Below, piece after piece: positions 4,840 through 7,423 of a stretch of DNA of 7,423 nt. The notes below the pieces were generated by a model that was not told the origin of the DNA, searched no databases, and worked only from the letters and a program-made list of their open reading frames with translations. Numbering within the stretch: position 1 is the stretch's first letter; each line of letters opens with the position of its first letter. This DNA is from Cyanobacteria bacterium UBA1221 (GTDB taxonomy: Bacteria; Cyanobacteriota; Vampirovibrionia; Gastranaerophilales; Gastranaerophilaceae): the NCBI GenBank assembly GCA_002309425.1, contig DBXD01000027.1:1-7423 (forward strand). Reading direction: 5' to 3'. Both the position numbers and the translations under genes were made by a program.

Positions 4840-6339
4840 ATGAAAATTAATAATTATGATTACACATGTTCAACTCCGGCTTTTACTGCGAATCTATGGC
4901 AATACCGGAAAGCTGTAAACTATCTGAGGCGCGAAAGAAGAATCGGGCGCCATTCAGTTATTAAAGCCGAGTTAGATATAATTAAGGATGGAATAAAGGA
5001 ACACTATCCGTTAAAATTTATGAGAGCCTGGCTTGACTTAAATCCGGCACACTTAAGGTTTTCATATTCTGATAAGGCAAATGACCTAAGAAGATATGGT
5101 ATAAAAGCTTTAGATATAGATCGACTGGAAGGGATTCAATACGGTATTGATGTATTTAAAGATTTATCCATGAGAGAGATTGCATTTTTAGCTTATAGGA
5201 CAATGAATTTTGCCGTTAAAAGAGGCTGCGCAAACATGTGCGAGCATTGTTTCCAGAATGCAATACCTGCGAGTAAGTTAGAACTGAGTGAGATGCCATT
5301 TGAAGATTTTAAAAAGATTATGGACGGATTTGGTACAATAAATAAAAGAATCAATAAGTTTTTAAGAACTAAATGGAAATCTGCACTTGTTGGGAATAAG
5401 TACAATGTCAATAAGTCCGGTGCAAATGCGCAATTAGGTGCTTTTTTCTACGATTCTGACGGGATTAATATTATTGCAAAAGATATTTCAGGTAAAGAAC
5501 ACGATTTTATTGAATTAACAGAAGCTATGTATAATGCAACCGGCAAAAGAGGTATATTTGATACTTCAGGCTGGAATACTAAAAATAAAAAGTTACAACA
5601 AAGAGCAGAAAGATATGCCGAGTATTTTTCTCAACCAGGTATTGAGAAAAAAGTAGAGCAATTGAATCTTTCCGTAAATACTTTTAATCCGCTTTATACA
5701 AAGGCTTATAAACTCGGTTACAGACCGGGAATGGAAAATGATTTAACTAATCCGAGCATACAAAAAGGCAAAATACTTTATGACAGATATATTGAAAAAA
5801 TTTCAAATATGCTCGCTACACTGGGTTTGTCAGATAATGCATATTTACTAATGACGTACTCCATAAAGTACGAACGCAATATGGACGGTATGTATTTTTC
5901 AGACTTAAAACTGATTATGGATGATGTGGAAAAAAGATGTTGTGAACTTTTAAAAGAAAAATATTCATCGGAAGAATACATCAAAAAATCCCAAAAGATA
6001 CATAATCTTATTCACCGTTCATTAGAGAGAGAAGAAAACGTATTTTATACTACCCCAAGATGTTCATATGAAGGACGTTATAAAGACCTGTTTAATTCAA
6101 GAAATCCGGACGCTCCAAGAGATGGCGTAAAATACACAGAAAAAATTTCTGATATAAATGCTTTATCTTCTGATGAATATAAAAATTTTCTGGACAGATA
6201 TTTGGCAATTGTCGATACTAACGGACAAATATATTATTTGCAGCATGAATCTTCTCTGAGAAAACTCGGAAAAGAATTAAAGATTTCAACAAACGGGAAG
6301 GAAACTCCCAGGATACATAATCTGGAAGTAAGAGATTAG
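4840..6339 (+). CDS. Atypical radical SAM enzyme with the shared N-terminal leader (499 aa)
   Basis: Cys130, Cys134 and Cys137 form CANMCEHC (CxxxCxxC), the [4Fe-4S] site of radical SAM enzymes, preceded by MNFAVKRG as the first barrel strand. Instead of GGEP there is LGAFFYDSDGINI (199-211) at the corresponding strand, and IFDTSGWN (239-246) and LNLSVNTFN (275-283) fit later strands. Compared with compact radical SAM proteins it has about 125 residues before the cluster and a long helical, lysine-rich C-terminal region (about 310-499) with Cys367, Cys368 and Cys408, not obviously a SPASM domain. The leader is MKINNYDYTCSTPAFTA (1-17), which favours the ATG at 4840 with AGGGA just upstream (4832-4836, short spacing of three bases) over a TTG at 4804. 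The substrate is unknown; DSDP-type radical SAM proteins acting on macromolecules are one analogy. Transcribed alone, convergent with the deaminase gene nine bases away. Confidence 0.85.
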   Translation: MKINNYDYTCSTPAFTANLWQYRKAVNYLRRERRIGRHSVIKAELDIIKDGIKEHYPLKFMRAWLDLNPAHLRFSYSDKANDLRRYGIKALDIDRLEGIQYGIDVFKDLSMREIAFLAYRTMNFAVKRGCANMCEHCFQNAIPASKLELSEMPFEDFKKIMDGFGTINKRINKFLRTKWKSALVGNKYNVNKSGANAQLGAFFYDSDGINIIAKDISGKEHDFIELTEAMYNATGKRGIFDTSGWNTKNKKLQQRAERYAEYFSQPGIEKKVEQLNLSVNTFNPLYTKAYKLGYRPGMENDLTNPSIQKGKILYDRYIEKISNMLATLGLSDNAYLLMTYSIKYERNMDGMYFSDLKLIMDDVEKRCCELLKEKYSSEEYIKKSQKIHNLIHRSLEREENVFYTTPRCSYEGRYKDLFNSRNPDAPRDGVKYTEKISDINALSSDEYKNFLDRYLAIVDTNGQIYYLQHESSLRKLGKELKISTNGKETPRIHNLEVRD

Positions 6340-6348
6340 AGTTTAGTG

Positions 6349-6938
6349 TTATCTTGACGGTTTATAGACTTCTTTCCCGTCATTGACATATTTGTATAAT
6401 TCCTGTTCGCCTAATTCCGGTTCAATATTGCCGTATACGACAATGCCTCTCTTTTTAAATTCTCTGAACCAGTGGGGTTTAAAGCCCTCGTCAAATCCAG
6501 TAATTTCTTCCACGGCTTTTGACGGAACTCCGTAATAGACTTCCTTAATCCCGGACCACATAATACCGCCGACGCACATTATACAGGGCTCTGCCGTTAC
6601 GTATAGCCTTAAATTATAGGGAGCTAAGTCATAAGTCCCCAATTTTTGCTAGGCAGCTTTTATCGCATTCATTTCGGCATGGTTGTTTGAACATTGTTCA
6701 TTTACAACAGAATTGGCAACTTTTACAACAAGATTACCTTTATTATCATATATGGCTGCTACAAAAGGGCCCGAACCGTTTTTTGTAAATGATTGCATAT
6801 CTTTTTGTAAATCCGTAATAATTTTGCTGGCAGTTTCAACTTTTATTTTGTCAATCTTCTCGTTAGAAATAACTTTAGCATTTGCAATATTCGCAAAAGA
6901 TGCTGTTAGAATCATAACAGTAATTAAAAATTTTTCAT
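6349..6938 (-). pseudogene. Broken gene for an exported cytidine/guanine deaminase-like zinc enzyme (frameshift and amber codon)
   Basis: Read in one frame from 6915 to 6349 the product carries both zinc motifs of the cytidine deaminase-like fold: HAEMNAI (His79, catalytic Glu81) and EPCIMC (Cys111, Cys114). NAIKAA...QKLGTYDL, VYYGV and TGFDEGF resemble GuaD-type guanine deaminases and related nucleoside deaminases, which hydrolyse an amino group from a base. A TAG (6649-6651) interrupts the frame at codon 89, between the two motifs. At the 5' end, AGGAG (6945-6949) stands six bases before an ATG at 6938 that reads only MKNF and stops; adding one A to the A5 run (6931-6935) joins it to the long frame and creates a typical signal peptide: MKKFLITVMI, then LTASFANIANA with an A-N-A cleavage site. 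So two lesions, or sequencing errors, affect one gene. Export of such a deaminase would be unusual. Without repair, translation could give only an 88-residue piece from 6915 and possibly a 97-residue piece. Confidence 0.8.
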
Positions 6939-6944
6939 ACCGAA

Positions 6945-6949
6945 CTCCT
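6945..6949 (-). promoter_or_regulatory. Ribosome binding site that points to the frameshifted start
   Basis: AGGAG on the minus strand is ideally placed six bases before the ATG at 6938, not before the in-frame ATG at 6915. This shows that the original start was at 6938 and that the frame has since been lost by one base. Confidence 0.65.
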
Positions 6950-6985
6950 ATGTTATTAATACAAATATTTTATAATAATGCAAGA

Positions 6986-7423
6986 TTATGTGTAAATAAT
7001 ACCAAGACATTCTTCATAGGTTTCCGTAATCTTAATTTTGTCCGACAAACCGAGTTTTTCTGCGGTTATATTTAGCGCAGTTTTGTTTTCTTTAACTGCA
7101 TATACCGGAATACTCCTTTTTACGGCTGCCAAGACAACGGGACTGCCCAAAGAATTATATGGCATAACAACAAAGTCAATATCCTTTATTGAAATACCTC
7201 CGCTATTAACGATTTGAGGGGCTTTGGAAAGTCCGAGCAGAATACACGGTAAAAATGTCGGTGTTATGTATTCCGATGCGGATTTTGGGTGAACAATATC
7301 AGGATATATCTGATAATCTTCAAAAGCAGGAGAGTGAGCACAAGGCACTTTCAGATACTTGGAAATATAATGTGACAGAATTGCTTCGACCCCTCCCACA
7401 GGGTCTGTCCCTTCACCGTTTGC
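6986..7423 (-). CDS. DUF3326 family protein, C-terminal 145 residues (5' part outside window)
   Basis: The frame is open to the window edge (first codons read A-N-G-E-G-T-D-P), so the internal GTG at 7399 is not the true start. Conserved features I recall from the cyanobacterial DUF3326 family are present: the Gly-rich GVEAILSH (11-18), VPCAHSPAF (26-34), FLPCILLGLSKAPQ in the middle, a VVMP strand followed by a small-residue loop (LGSPVVLAA), and a C-terminal VKENKT segment. Full-length members are about 340-350 residues from memory, so somewhat less than half is seen. The function is unknown; the product appears cytosolic. It lies upstream of the deaminase gene on the same strand with 47 bp between, so the two may have been co-transcribed. 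It ends in TAA. Confidence 0.82.
   Translation of the reverse strand, partial: ANGEGTDPVGGVEAILSHYISKYLKVPCAHSPAFEDYQIYPDIVHPKSASEYITPTFLPCILLGLSKAPQIVNSGGISIKDIDFVVMPYNSLGSPVVLAAVKRSIPVYAVKENKTALNITAEKLGLSDKIKITETYEECLGIIYT

Noticed and set aside
6649..6651. Genome-wide reassignment of TAG to an amino acid
   Set aside because: The methyltransferase, membrane-protein and 499-aa radical SAM genes all end sensibly at TAG, so TAG very probably works as a stop here; the deaminase TAG is better read as a lesion or a local recoding event.
6683..7075. 130-codon plus-strand frame across the deaminase and DUF3326 genes
   Set aside because: It is antisense to two recognisable protein families and shows no ribosome site or domain.

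Overview
The window most resembles a gut-type non-photosynthetic cyanobacterium of the Melainabacteria/Vampirovibrionia group (Gastranaerophilales-like). Three things suggest this. The DNA is A+T-rich, with short intergenic gaps and clear AGGAG-type ribosome sites. A DUF3326 protein, a family typical of Cyanobacteria, runs off the right end. Several unrelated proteins share an N-terminal leader of the form M-[KRQ]-[IL]...F-[TG]-[AS], which I associate from memory with this group. The taxon is an inference; no marker gene is present.

Left end (1-911): the 3' end of a tRNA gene, probably tRNA-Arg, enters from outside and is followed at once by a strong terminator. Its 3' terminal sequence recurs twice as direct repeats (about 228 and 898). 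The repeats bracket a G+C-rich, structured, terminator-ended block of about 175 bp and then a small cassette holding one minus-strand gene (134 aa). This looks like a tRNA-3'-end repeat array, possibly left by integration of small elements.

Middle (912-3900): a possible 24-residue membrane peptide and a 163-aa protein of unknown function lie on the plus strand. Convergent with them is a minus-strand pair: a CheR-like SAM methyltransferase (329 aa), then a radical SAM enzyme (402 aa). Both carry the shared N-terminal leader.

Right half (4050-7423): an uncharacterised six-helix membrane protein (minus) diverges from a second, very different radical SAM enzyme (plus, 499 aa, also with the leader). 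Convergent with that is a zinc-dependent nucleobase/nucleoside deaminase-like gene that appears broken twice: a one-base frameshift in the start-proximal A-run, which cuts off a signal peptide, and an in-frame amber codon between the two zinc-binding motifs. The last gene is the C-terminal part of a DUF3326 protein.

The most unusual signal is the common N-terminal leader on four proteins with unrelated folds (134-aa unknown protein, methyltransferase, two radical SAM enzymes). It is absent from the membrane protein and not visible in the other products. It could be a sorting, docking or compartment-targeting tag. No RiPP precursor, CRISPR array, transposase or integrase was found.
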